64,000 nt of DNA. Origin: Kitagawia praeruptora. Lineage: Eukaryota > Streptophyta > Magnoliopsida > Apiales > Apiaceae. The notes under the pieces were generated by a model that was not told where the DNA came from, did not search any database, and worked only from the letters and a program-made list of their open reading frames with translations. Within the stretch, counting starts at the first letter, position 1; each line of letters starts with the position of its first letter. A program made the position numbers and the translations under genes. This document shows positions 1 through 11,130 of the stretch, in pieces. Location: positions 129,454,001 to 129,518,000 of the forward strand of contig CM075350.1 of NCBI GenBank assembly GCA_037693485.1, given 5' to 3'.

Positions 1-814
1 ATGGTTTATTAATAATCATTGGTTGTTCTTTATATTTGTTTTTGTATAACATCGGATTTGAAATCAGATTTTAAATTATTAGGATAATTTTCATACCTTC
101 AAATTCTCAATTTTTTTAAAAGCTCAAAAAAATTTTTATTCATAATTTGTTAAAAACAATTATTAATAAATGCATATAAGTCAATGCTACATATATTTTA
201 ATTATTGAAATTATTAAATATACGCAAGAAGAGTATTATTATTGGTTGGTGAATAAATTAGCAATCAAAAAATAAAAATTATTTTAGAGACAATCAGAAT
301 TCACTTCTAAATTTTCAATCAATCAATCATATACAAATGTTTTATTATTTACCATGCTTATTCTAATTTACTAATTGCGATTAAATTAAATTTAAATTTA
401 ATAATATCTTGATTTAATAAATTCTTATATCAATTGGTTTTTTATTTTAAAAAATTACTACTAACCGTAAATAATATTTTCTATAAATACACATAACAGT
501 AAATTACATATGTTGGCCATTGTTCTATGGAGAACCATCTTACGTTGAGAATCGTAGAGAACCACTTATTCCAAACTAATTTCTGATTCTATGACCGAAT
601 CAAAGTTCTATTTTTTTGATTCTATAAAAAAAAGATAAGATTTTTTTGGTTCTACAAAAAAAATCTACACCAAATGCTGACGTGGCGACCTTGCTGACGT
701 GGCACTACCACGTCACCCGAAACGTCATCAATGCTGACGTGGCAGTGCCACATCATGTTTAACCTGAAAAAGAAATTGATTAATAAAGGAGAAATTTTAG
801 TTAGATAAAATATA
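1..814. other. AT-rich flank without a gene
   Basis: I see no supportable reading frame. The first 500 bases are A/T-rich with scattered homopolymers. Around 523-570 there is a short run of related words (ggagaacca, gagaatcg, gagaaccact), which looks like the edge of an unidentified repeat. The last part holds the ACGT-motif cluster (675-744) and one diverged copy of the minisatellite that resumes after Sire-1 (757-783). TAAGA at 815-819 is the left target-site duplication of Sire-1. Confidence 0.6.
675..744. repeat. Three copies of a tgctgacgtggc motif
   Basis: The 12-mer tgctgacgtggc occurs at 675-686, 692-703 and 733-744. An inverted relative (accacgtcac) lies between the second and third copies. 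Each copy contains the ACGT core bound by plant bZIP factors, but there is no adjacent gene. The third copy runs into gtgccacatc, giving an imperfect hairpin. It may be the end of an old transposon rather than a promoter. Confidence 0.6.
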
Positions 815-819
815 TAAGA

Positions 820-2112
820 TGTTGAGTATTGAATACGGTAAAAGAATACAGAGGGGGGGGGATGAATGGATTCTTGAACTTTTCTTGGATTGAGTCTATG
901 TAGCAGATAAGTGCCTGTGTGTGTAGAAGTGAAGGTGTGGATAAAGAAACAACACAAGACACAATATCACTTTAATCTAATGTATTATTAGATAAAGGTT
1001 GCTACAATCTGTGAATACAAATGGTAGTATTCTCAGCTTCGTTTTTCTCATAGAGATATAGCTTACAGTGTATGAAAAACTTGACTCACAAAAGTTACTA
1101 AGTTATGAAGTGAGGCTGTGTCCTTATAGAAGATGGATACAGCCTACTTACTACAAATAAGGTAGCTAAACAAATTACTTTCTAGTTTGTCTATCCTTTT
1201 TGAGTAAGCGTCAAAACGGTTACAGATTTGACTTTGCAAAGCCTGTTTAGATCCACTTCTTTAGCTCCTTGTCTCTTCTATATCTCTCCAAGCTTCCTTG
1301 TAGGCTTTCCAGAGCACGTTATAGATTGTGGTCCATAAAGTGCATTGGCTTGTTGCAGGTTTCTGACTTGTACAATTTCTTCAGTATTTTGTCTCCAAGA
1401 ACGTATTCGAGAAGTGACTAAGTAAATGATTCGAGAACTAGAATTGACTTGATCGATAACTCTGAGTTCTCGAATACTGTTATATTGACATATCGAACCA
1501 CTTCTCGAATAGTTCTTTTCCATCAGGATTCCTTGAGTTATCGAATAGAACATTTGACTTATCGAATCCTCGAGATGTCGAATAGCTTTCTGAGTCCTTG
1601 AGATATCGAATGGAACTTTGACTTGTTGACTCTTTGAGAACTCGAATACCATCTTGACTTGTTGACTCTCTGAGTTCTCGAATAGAGTAGTAGACATATC
1701 GAATCCCTGAGATATCGAATGAGATATCGAACATTGTATTCAGAGATATCGAATAGTGTCTTGAGATATCGAATCCCTGACTTCTCGAATGCTGGACTTC
1801 TCGAATAGACAAATATACTTCTCGAATTGGTACTTAGGCAAATTCTTCATTTCTTCAAATCCCAACTTTGATTATTTGACAGTCTTTAACTCCTTGCTTG
1901 AGGCATGAACCTTGGAACTTCTTTCAAGCATTATTCTAGACTCTATTTGTACAATTACACAACTAGGATTTGATGCCTACTATAAGTACAATACAAACAG
2001 AAACTCTACAACTAGAGGTTCCCTCAGTTAAGAGGTCATGTAAGTAATGCAAAGCATTACAAACAATTAGGCTTGTTATTAGATGAGTACAGGCATGCCT
2101 CTGTAACTAACA
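820..2112 (-). repeat. Sire-1 3' LTR
   Basis: This 1,293-bp direct repeat of 13625-14914 has TG/CA ends. It holds a 9-base G run at 852-861, against 7 in the other copy. It also has a cluster of TTCGAGAA/TTCTCGAA words (1406-1826) and a short perfect hairpin, gtaatgc-aaa-gcattac, at 2044-2060. On the minus strand it carries U3 sequences and the end of the transcript. Confidence 0.95.
1406..1826. promoter_or_regulatory. TTCTCGAA/TTCGAGAA repeat cluster in the LTR
   Basis: Eight copies of TTCTCGAA or its reverse complement lie at 1406, 1430, 1467, 1502, 1675, 1782, 1798 and 1819, among many looser atatcgaat words. The core has the TTCnnGAA form of a minimal heat-shock-factor half-site pair. 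The other LTR carries the same cluster at about 14203-14632. That it is a regulatory region is inference; the repetition is directly visible. Confidence 0.6.
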
Positions 2113-2173
2113 ATCTCCCCCAAATTGTGAGTGAGACCCTTAGTCACAATTTCATGTCTGATAACAAGCCTAA
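2067..2173 (-). other. Sire-1 polypurine tract inside a stem structure
   Basis: The PPT is the complement of atctccccc at 2113-2121, directly abutting the LTR end at 2112. The LTR arm 2067-2083 (ttaggcttgttattaga) can pair with internal 2157-2173 (tctgataacaagcctaa), with one G-T type mismatch. Between them a second hairpin pairs 2122-2130 (aaattgtga) with 2144-2152 (tcacaattt). The LTR/PPT junction is therefore enclosed by the outer stem. Confidence 0.8.
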
Positions 2174-2270
2174 CATACATAAAGATAAAACTTTAAAAGT
2201 ACAGGTATGTATTTTGATTGAACACATAAATGGAATTACAAGATAAGTACTCTTACAGTATGATGAGGTA

Positions 2271-5200
2271 CTAGCCATTTTCATTTGATTGCATCTCCAT
2301 TGCTTTGGCTTGTAGATCATCATATGCTTTCTGTTTCCTTTCTTTCTCCTTTCTTGCAATCTCATCTATTGCTCTTATGATTTCTGCCATAGCATCCAAT
2401 TCTTCAATCATGATAGAGTTTTTGAAATCTTCAAGCACTGGCTTCAGAATGTAGGCAGGATAGTGACTGAGTAGGTTCATTCTTATATTGACATTGTCTC
2501 CATTTCTTCTCCTATACTTCACCACATAGGGATCAAGCTGAACTCTACACAATCCCTTTGCCCTTAGCTTTTCTGCTTCAATCTCCAGTCTGTCAATTTC
2601 TTTCTCCCTTTCTAACCACTTCTCATAGCAGCCCTTTCTTATCTTTTCAGCATAATCTCTCTTCATTTTCACAAAGTCAATCAATTCCAGCTTCCATACT
2701 TTCTCCACCTTGTCTTTAGAGTCCAGCAATGCAATGATTCTTTCTATCTCATACAATTTACCCCAATTCTGACAACCCCCTTGTTTGAATTTCATTTCTC
2801 TCCCATCAGTGTACTTGATCTCAAGGTGGTCATCCACAATTGCAGCAAAGCATATCTTTTGAGCTCTTAGAAATTGCAATTGCTCTTCATCAAAGTCTTC
2901 ATCAAGTGGCTGGAGTTTCAATCCTGGAATGATTGTTAGGGCTCTTGATCTGGATAGCTTCACTCTTCTTGCAACATGTTTAAATTTCATCCTCTTGACA
3001 TGGTTGCTTGGCAGAGATCTTTGACCTTCGTTGGTAGACCATAGTAGTATTCCATTAGCAGTTTGCTTTCTGAAACATACACATGGTTTCTTGACTTGAA
3101 TCTTCTTCTCTTCTTGAGGTCGCAAAACAGTTGCAGAAGCCATATATGTAGATTTTTCTAGGTCACCACTAACAGTATTCACCCTAGACTTAGAGTCTTG
3201 TGTTGTGGTGAGGTTACTACTAGCAATGCCTAAGGCTTGCTATTTTCCAATCTTTCTCTCATAGACTCTTCCTTGGTCATCATCATTCTTCTTATCCTTG
3301 TCACCTTTCTTCTTCTTCTTGTCTTCATCACCCTTATCTCTCCTGTGATGTATTCTCCTCCCATCACTTTTATCTTCAGAATCATCATCCTTATTTCTCC
3401 TAGGTTGAGCCATCTCTGGGATTTCACCAGTTGCTATATAAGTTCTGAGGATGTGCAGTGCCTCAGTTTCTTCAGTATTTCTGGCTCCAACCTTCTTCTG
3501 TAATTGATCAATGATAGCAATGATCAGTCTGTGGTTTCTAGAGGTGAGATCATGGGGAATGGCCAATTGCTTGATGTCTTCAATTCTGGTGCCAGACTGA
3601 TAAATGATTGTCCATGGCTTCTTGATCACTTCTGGTAGCCTTGAAGGTTGGTCATTCCTCAAGTCATCAAACAGACTTTTATTGTTTTTATTCTTCTTCT
3701 CAATGAGCTCAAGTATGGCATCTATCTCTGAGTGTTTTAGTTCTTGTAGAGTCTTGTATGTTAGATGCCATATCTTCAATTTGGATATCATCACTATCTC
3801 CTTGATCCATAGATTATTGACTTTCTTAGGAATGACAATGATGCAATCAATCTGCTTCCTCAACTCCCTCAGATAGAACTGAGTGTCACCAACCTGTTCC
3901 CTTGTGGCTTTCAGAAACTCCAAGAAGGCTTTATCATGATAAACATTTGAGTAACAACTTTAACTTCTACAGGCTTGGCACTCTCAGATATGGAGGATGG
4001 AAGTTTGTCAGAAGGCATACTCCCTGCAACCACTGTGGTAGTTATGGATTGCTTTTGTCCTCCAGGAGTAGTGATGTGCACAGTTGGTAGAGTGACAACT
4101 GGCAAGGTAGATGGGGGCTCATCCACTTTGGATTTTCCTTTGCCTGGCACATTAGGTAGAGATTTTGAAGCTCTTTGTTGACCACCCTCATTTAGTTTTA
4201 TGCCTTTCTCCCCCTTTGTATTTGAGTTCCTTGTCTTCTTCTCCCCCTTAGGCTTGTTGTCAGGCACAGAGGCTGTAGAAAGGTCCTTTGGGATTGAAGA
4301 TTCGTCAGGTAGAGGGAGACCCATATGCTTCATCATAGCAGCTAACATCGATTATTGATGCAGAAGGACATCAGCTGTGGTGGATGCTTGAGTGTCCAAC
4401 TGGTCATTTAGAAGTGCAACCTTATCTGTAAGATGATCATTGGATTTGGTGAGAGTAACCACCTCCTTCTCAAGAGCATCTACTTTGCTGAATAACTCAG
4501 TAGATTTGAAGCCAGACAGGGATTGTTCTTTGAGTCTCTGCAATTCAAATCTAGTCATGTCATGTACTGGGACTTCAGTGATCAGTCTGTCTCCATATAG
4601 ATTTTTGAACATGGTCCTCAGCATGGCATTGGCATCTGTGGTCTGATCAGATAGAATTGAAATTGATGCCCCAGACCTGTGACAGTATCCTTTAGCAGAG
4701 CTAGCCCATTGTCCATCTTGGTGCAGGTGGTGTTGCAGTGTTTGAGGTCCTTGAACACACTGTCTAGCTGAGGGAATTTGGCATCAAAGGTCCTCTTGAT
4801 TTCTTCTACTTTGGTGGTTGTCCTATCACACACTCTACTGACCTCAGTTTTGACCCCTTTTCCCAGATAGTGTGCAGCCTTGAGGAATCCCTTGTGTGAA
4901 TCATTCATAGCCTCATACACTTCACCAGGGGTCAGAGATTTGGCATTGGAACCCAGTGAAGTGAGATATTCCTCCCTGAGATACTGAAGTGCTTCATCAA
5001 GAGTAATATCATATTTTCCTTGCAACCAAGCATCTATATTGCCATCTCTCTCAGCATCATCAATAATCTTGGCCTTCTGCATCTCCACATCATCCCTATG
5101 GCATAACAGAATGGCCTCATAGTCTGGATTAGGCATGTCTGCAGTGAGAAGGTTCTGAGCAATCTTTGTGAACTCAGGAATCTGATCCACAATTAAGCTT

Positions 5201-6987
5201 TGAAGTGCTTCAACCGTCAATTGTTGTGGAACAGATCCTGATCCTGAAGCACTGTCATGTTGCACAGGCTTCAGCCATTGTGACATAAAGTCAGAGCTAG
5301 AGCTAGGCAAGCTAGACTCCTCAGTTACAGATGCAACTTCTATAACCGGATGGATTGACTCTACTACTGGTGTCACCACAGAAGTGGGATGAATTACACC
5401 AACAGTTGACACAGGCACAGAGTCTCTAGTAAGAACTAGTGGAACCTCTGTGTTTGTGATGGTGTCATCAGGAGATGCCTCAGCATGCATTCCCTCACCA
5501 TCTAAATGTGGGTTCTGAGTGGTGAGCAAAGTGTCATGCACTAAGTCACTTGAAATTATTGGCTCATCAAGAGAAAAGAATTCTTGATGATCAATGCCTT
5601 GCATCTCAGTTTCCTGAGTTGCAGGTTCCAAAGAAATTTCAGTGTTAGATTCTGGAAGAGAAATGTGTTTAAGAGTAGATTTTGGCAACTCCCCCTGAGA
5701 GATAGAGGGAGTTTCAAGTGTGATGTGCCCTCCACTCAGTGTAGTGCCAACCTTATCACTCCCATGTGCTGACTCTGTACAAGAAGGTGCATTGGGGAGG
5801 ATGCTTGATTCTATAGGTGCACCCTGTTGAGAGGATACACCTAGTGAGCTGTGTGCCCCTGATTTTACAACTTCAGCCATTTGTGTGACTGAAGAGGTGG
5901 TCTTAGATTTCTTCTTCTTTGTCCTGTGTAAGGGTGACTCAGGTTCCTCACTTTCTAGCCCTAATTCAACAGCTAATGCTGCTTCAGATAAGATATTTAA
6001 TTGTGCAGACATTACTTCCTTTTTCTTCTTTTTACTAACATCACCCTTTTGAGAGGATGATGCAGTTGGCTCAGTATGTGGTAGAGTGTTTGGTTGAGAG
6101 GGTTGGTTAGCAGGCCCTGGGTTAGCATTTTGTTCTACTTGCTTGGGCTGTGCTAACTTAGATTTTGCATCAAATGTTGGCATGTTGTGGGGATAAGTCC
6201 TAAACAAACTCTCCATATGGGGAGTTATGTTCAGTCTTACATCCACATCATTCCTAGTCTCCAAATTACCAAAAATGAGTTTGGTCATGGACTTAGGATA
6301 GCCTATTCTATTTTTATCAATCCCAGGCAATTCAATCAATGAAGCATTCTTAAAATTAAGTACAGATTGAATAAAGCGAGGGAAGAAGATATCAGTACCT
6401 CTCTTGGTTGTGTTCTTACCAAGTCTCCCATATAGTTCTTGGAGGATGATTTGGCCAACATCTATCTTCTTTCCATAGGCCAATGCATATCCAATTTGCT
6501 GCACAGGTGCACTGATTTGATCAGAGCTTGATTTCCTGGCAGTGAAGACTTAAAGAAGTGTTGCAAACACATAGCTCCATTCTTTTCTCAGATTCTTTCT
6601 GTTTAGCTTTCCAAGATTGATCCCATATGAGTAGTTGATGAACTCAAAGAATTCCTCTAACTCTGCATTAGTGGCCAGTCTGTCAAATGACTCTTGTTGT
6701 AGGCCCAGTGCTTGATTCATGTCTGCAATAGTGATAGTGATTTCCTTATCTTGAATCTTGCAGTAGATGATATATGAAGTGATTGCGTTTTCCAGGGCTA
6801 CAACCTCCACAATAGCAGTACCCCAAAACTGTTCCAGGATATCTAGATACAGAGTTGGGTTGGCAGAGAGTGCATCCTTGATGTATGACTCAGCCATCCA
6901 TTTCACAAAGCACTTGAAATTGGCATTGGGTGCTTCAACATCACTAGTGAGAGCGATGAAGTTGGTGTTGAACTTTACTATTGCCAT
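2271..6987 (-). pseudogene. Sire-1 ORF3 (plant-transposon-protein-like), broken
   Basis: A third gene downstream of pol, about 1,570 codons long if contiguous, which is as long as or longer than pol. The N-terminal 230 or so residues (6987-6300) resemble the putative plant transposon protein domain found with Sirevirus-like elements, with the motifs ALSANPTLYLDILEQFWGTA and LRKEWS. A Ser/Thr/Pro/Glu-rich disordered stretch follows (about 6200-4900). Then come a heptad-like coiled coil (4624-4352), a basic lysine-rich stretch, a region ending in a charged Lys/Asp tail (3923-3240) and a Lys/Glu-rich helical C-terminal region (3182-2271). I see no signal peptide or membrane segment. Breaks: TAA at 6550, frameshift near 4650, TAA at 4352, frameshift near 3925, TAG at 3240. 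It occupies the place of the env-like ORF of SIRE1, but an envelope role is not supported here. Start chosen at the first ATG of the homologous region. Confidence 0.75.
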
Positions 6988-7816
6988 TTGTGTAGAAGAG
7001 AGGAAAGAAATTGAAGGTTGAAGAAGAAATTTGGCTTTTCGTAGCTAGGGTTCCAGGGGTTTAGAGAGTGTAGATGCTTGAGAAATCGAATGAAATGAAT
7101 CGAATAGATGTGGAATTGTATAAGTATGAAGTACTTGAATTGTCGATTAGATGAAAGTTTTGTATCGACAAGTCAAGAATTCGAGAAGTAGAAAACAACT
7201 ATTCGAGAAGTCAAGAAAGGCTTAATCGATAACTCAAGCAGATAGAAACTCACAGCTGGCAGTTATCTAACTTAGAAATAATTCTGAATTAAATAAAATG
7301 TGTTTTTATGAGTGAATTAAATTTTTAGACAAGAGTCCAAAATCGGTTAAAATTCAGCGAGAATTCAGCCTTTTCAAATGATTCGAGAACTCAAATATAG
7401 TTGTTCGAGAACTCAGTTACTATATTCGAGAAGTCAAGAATACCTCTATTCGATATCTCAGAAAGACTCTATTCAAGAACTCAAGAGTACTCTAATGAGA
7501 CTTGTTAGAGATGTCGAATAGTGAATCATTCGAGAAGTCTGACTTATCGAACTATACCCATCACTCATAAAAATTTGATTTTCACTATCTTTTAAAATTT
7601 ACCAGACATATTCATTGAAGAATATCCTAGCAAATTAAATAGTGATTTTCTCAAATTTTCATAGAAATTTTAAGTTAATAAAAATATGATTTTCAACATA
7701 TGCAACAGATTTGAAATATTAATAAATCACATTTCAGCCAACACTTACTCCAAAAATATTGAGAATTTAGATAAAGTAAGTGTTTACTGCTGCAACAATC
7801 TAGATGGTGTATTCAC
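6988..7816 (-). promoter_or_regulatory. Sire-1 pol-ORF3 spacer with LTR-type motifs
   Basis: This 829-bp stretch has no open frame of note and separates the RNase H stop from ORF3. It contains six exact TTCGAGAA words at 7180, 7202, 7382, 7404, 7425 and 7529, plus tcgataact, tatcgaca and gatatctc variants. These are the same words that fill the LTR. This makes it a candidate internal promoter or enhancer for ORF3 (inference). Confidence 0.5.
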
Positions 7817-8344
7817 TTAGCCAGAATCTGAAGAATTCAGCATTCCAATCTCACTTACCAACCTTGTGAAGGTGGCTTCATCTAATGGCTTAGTGAATAT
7901 ATCAGCTAGTTGTTTATCTGTAGAGACATAATGCAACTCAATGGTTCCATTAGTTGCATGTTCTCTTATGAAATGATATCTGATGTCAATGTGCTTTGTT
8001 CTAGAATGATTGACAGGATTGGCAACTATAGAGATTGCACTTGTGTTGTCACACATGATTGGAATTCTTTCCAACACAAGTCCATAATCTCTAAGTTGAT
8101 TTCTAATCCAAAGCACTTGAGCACAGCAACTTCCAGCAACTATGTATTCAGCCTCAGCTATAGAAGTTGACACAGATTGTTGCTTCTTGCTATACCAAGA
8201 AACTAACCTTTGTCCAAGAAACTGACAGCTTCCTGAGGTGCTTTTCCCATCCACTCTGCATCCATCATAATCAGCATCAGAATAACCAACCAGATTGAAC
8301 CCTGTGTCCTTAGGATACCATAATCCCAAGTTAGGAGTGCCCAT
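7817..8344 (-). pseudogene. Sire-1 RNase H domain (end of pol)
   Basis: The last domain of the copia polyprotein, which removes RNA from the RNA-DNA hybrid during reverse transcription. Visible family signatures are GYSDADYDG, AEAEYIVAGSC, the TKHIDIRYHFIRE block and the closing ADIFTKPL motif. It ends at a TAA (7817-7819). It lies in a different frame from the RT segment upstream. The usual RYLKGTPNLGLWYP junction is split near 8331-8345, so a small indel has disrupted pol here. The domain itself is uninterrupted. Confidence 0.9.
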
Positions 8345-9731
8345 TCAGATATCTAAAGATCCTTTTTATTGCAATCAAATGTGATTCCTTTGGATTTGAT
8401 TGAAACCTTGCACACAAGCATGTAGCAAACATGATGTCTGGCCTACTTGCAGTGAGGTAGAGTAGAGAACCAACCATGCCTCTGTAGACTGAGATATCTA
8501 CTCTCTTGCCTTTAGCATCTTCATCCAGTTTAGTGGCAGTGGCCATGGGTGTCTTGGCAGGTGAACAATCTTCCAAGTCAAACTTCTTCAATAAATCCTT
8601 GATGTACTTGGTTTGACTGATAAAGATACCATCCTTCCTTTGACTGACTTGCAACCCTAGAAAGAATGTCAACTCTCCCATCATACTCATCTCATATCTG
8701 CTCTGCATGAGTTTAGAGAATTTCTCACACAGCTTCTCATTTGTAGAACCAAAAATGATATCATCCACATAGATTTGGACTAGGATAATATCATCACCAT
8801 GCTTCTTGTAAAACAGTGTCTTGTCCAATGTGCCTCTAGTGAATTGATTTTCAAGAAGAAATTGTGATAAAGTATCATACCATGCTCTTGGAGCTTGCTT
8901 AAGTCCATACAATGCCTTAAGCAATCTGTAGACAAATTCTGGGAAATGTGGATCCTCAAAGCCAGGTGGTTGTTGCACATAAACCTCTTCTTCCAACTCT
9001 CCATTTAGAAATGCACTCTTGACATCCATTTGATAAACTTTAAAGTTTGAATGAGCAGCAAATGCCAAGAATATTCTGATGGCTTCCAATCTAGCAACAG
9101 GGGCAAATGTCTCATCATAATCAATGCCTTCCTGTTGAGAGTATCCTTTTGCAACCAACCTTGCTTTGTTTCTTATTATTACACCATCTTCATCCATCTT
9201 ATTCTTCAGAACCCATTTTGTTCCAACAATGGTTCTATTCTTTGGTGCAGGCACAAGTTCCCATACTTTGTTCCTTTCAAATTGATTCAGCTCCTCTTGC
9301 ATGGCAATAATCCAATCCGGATCCAACAGTGCATCATCAAGTTTCTTAGGCTCAACTTGTGATAGAAAACATCCATAAAGGCACTCATTTTGAGTTGCTC
9401 TCCTAGTCCTTACTCCTGCATTAGGATCTCCAATGATTTGCTCTGCAGTGTGTGATCTATCCCATTTCCTCGAGTGTTCAGCCTGACTTCTCATCCTTGA
9501 TGTTGCTTCATCATCCACATCATGGTCATCCTCATTTCCTCCCCCTGTGAAGTTGCCATTACTCACAGGTGTGTCTTGGATGCTTGTTTCTCCACTATCG
9601 ATTGGCACAAATTCTTCTCTTGTATCATTAATCACTTGAGTTTGTTGAACTTGAGTTTCAACTCCAGTTTCAATCTCTTCATCAGAATCATCTAGATTAT
9701 CAAACCTCAATGGATCTTTGTCTTTCATCAT
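8331..9731 (-). pseudogene. Sire-1 reverse transcriptase segment of pol
   Basis: Ty1/copia reverse transcriptase. Recognisable blocks are ARLVAKGYSQQEGIDYDETF, QMDVKSAFLNGELEEEVYV, ALYGLKQAPRAWYDTL and the catalytic YVDDIIFGS motif. The first part is the variable acidic linker between integrase and RT. The catalytic aspartates are present and no internal stop interrupts the domain. It is out of frame with the integrase segment (shift near 9700-9731) and with RNase H (near 8340), so the polyprotein cannot be made in one piece. Confidence 0.93.
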
Positions 9732-11130
9732 TGGTTTCTTCTAGTCCAGGTAGTTTGCTGTCATCAAGTGTTACATCTGTACTTTCCATAACTTTCTTTT
9801 GACTGATGACATAAACCTTGTATGCAATTCTTTCCATAGAATAGCCAAGAAAAATTCCTTCAAATGCTTTTGCATCAAATTTTCCAACATATTCAGAATT
9901 ATCCTTTAGTACAAAGCATTTGCTTCCAAAAGTATGAACATACTTTAGAGTAGGCTTCTTTCCAGTCATCAAGTTGTAAGGTGTCTTTCCAGTGTTTTTG
10001 TTGATGAGGGTCCTGTTCTGAATATAGCATGCAGTGCTCACAGCCTCAGCCCAAAAACATGTAGGCATTTTTGCATCAAGTAACATTGTTCTAGCAGCCT
10101 CAATTAGAGTTCTATTCTTTCTCTCAACAACTCCATTTTGTTGTGGAGTCCTTGGAGCTGAGAATTGCTGAGAAATGCCATTCTCTTTGCAGAATGCTTC
10201 AAGTGTGGCATTTCTGAACTCTGTTCCATTATCACTCCTCAGTGCAATCACACTTGCATCGTTTGCCTTTGCTTCCTTGTCAACTTTCTTTATATGCTCA
10301 ATAATTACTTGTGGAGCCTCATCTTTAGATGCCAGAAATTCCACCCATGTATACCTTGAAAAATCATCAACCATTACCAGGGCATACTTCTTTCTTCCAA
10401 GTGACATTATGTTGACAGGCCCAAACAAATCCATATGGATGAGTTGTAATGGCTTGGTTACTGATGTCACTGTCTTTGACTTGTGGCTTGATCTTTTCAT
10501 TTTTCCTTTTTGACAAGCCTCACACACTCCTTCTTGGCAGAATTCAAGTGTGGGCATGCCTCTCACTAACTCTCTTTTGACTAGAGAATTAATGGCCTTG
10601 AAGTTCAGGTGTGATAGTTTCTTGTGCCACAGCCAACAATCTTCATTTGATGCTTTTGAGTAAAAGCAGCAAATTTGGTCCTTGTTTGCAGAGTCCATAT
10701 TGGCTAAAAACAGGCTTCCCTTCCTTACTCCAGATAGAGCAAAATCACCAGTCTTCTTGTGGGTGATCAAACATTCATCTTTGTCAAAATTCACTTTGAA
10801 TCCTCTATCAGTAAACTGACCAACACTTAGCAGATTATGCTTGAGCCCCTTGACTAGTGCTACATCTTCAATGATGACATTACCAACTTTCAGCTTGCCA
10901 TATCCCAATGTGTTACCCATGCTGTCATCTCCAAAAGCAACCATTGGGCCAGCCTTTTCCTCATACTGTGATAGCAGGGCCATATCACCAGTCATATGAT
11001 TTGAGCATCCACTGTCCAAAATCCACATGACCTTCTTTTCACTTTCTTTGCCCTGCAAACACAAAGGTATTACTTTTCCTTTGGTACCCAAACAAGTTTG
11101 GGTCCATGTGACTTAGAGACAGTTTTATCA
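9700..11130 (-). pseudogene. Sire-1 protease and integrase segment of pol
   Basis: The N-terminal half of pol. The aspartic protease motif is WILDSGCSNHMTG, with catalytic D in DSG. The integrase zinc-binding H-H-C-C region follows (HKKLSHLNF through CEACQKGK). The catalytic core is visible as HMDLFGP, LRSDNGTEF and VVERKNRT. The frame is -1 relative to the end of gag and is open from about 11130, overlapping gag by roughly 20 codons, so expression needs recoding or another mechanism. The C-terminal part ends in a frameshift near 9705-9731 before the RT segment. Other features are intact. Confidence 0.92.

Noticed and set aside
820..957. Possible gag start inside the LTR
   Set aside because: The frame extends upstream of the primer site into U5 by chance. 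The ATG at 13577-13585, after the primer site, is the natural gag start.
1278..1812. Two overlapping frames in the Sire-1 LTR rich in Ser, Ile and Arg
   Set aside because: They are translations of the repeated tcgaat/ctcgaa words and recur in the other LTR (14080-14614). Composition follows the repeat, not a protein.
9051..9362. Plus-strand frames over Sire-1 RT and integrase (also 10165-10513)
   Set aside because: They run antisense to clearly coding pol sequence and have Cys/Phe/Leu-rich shadow composition.
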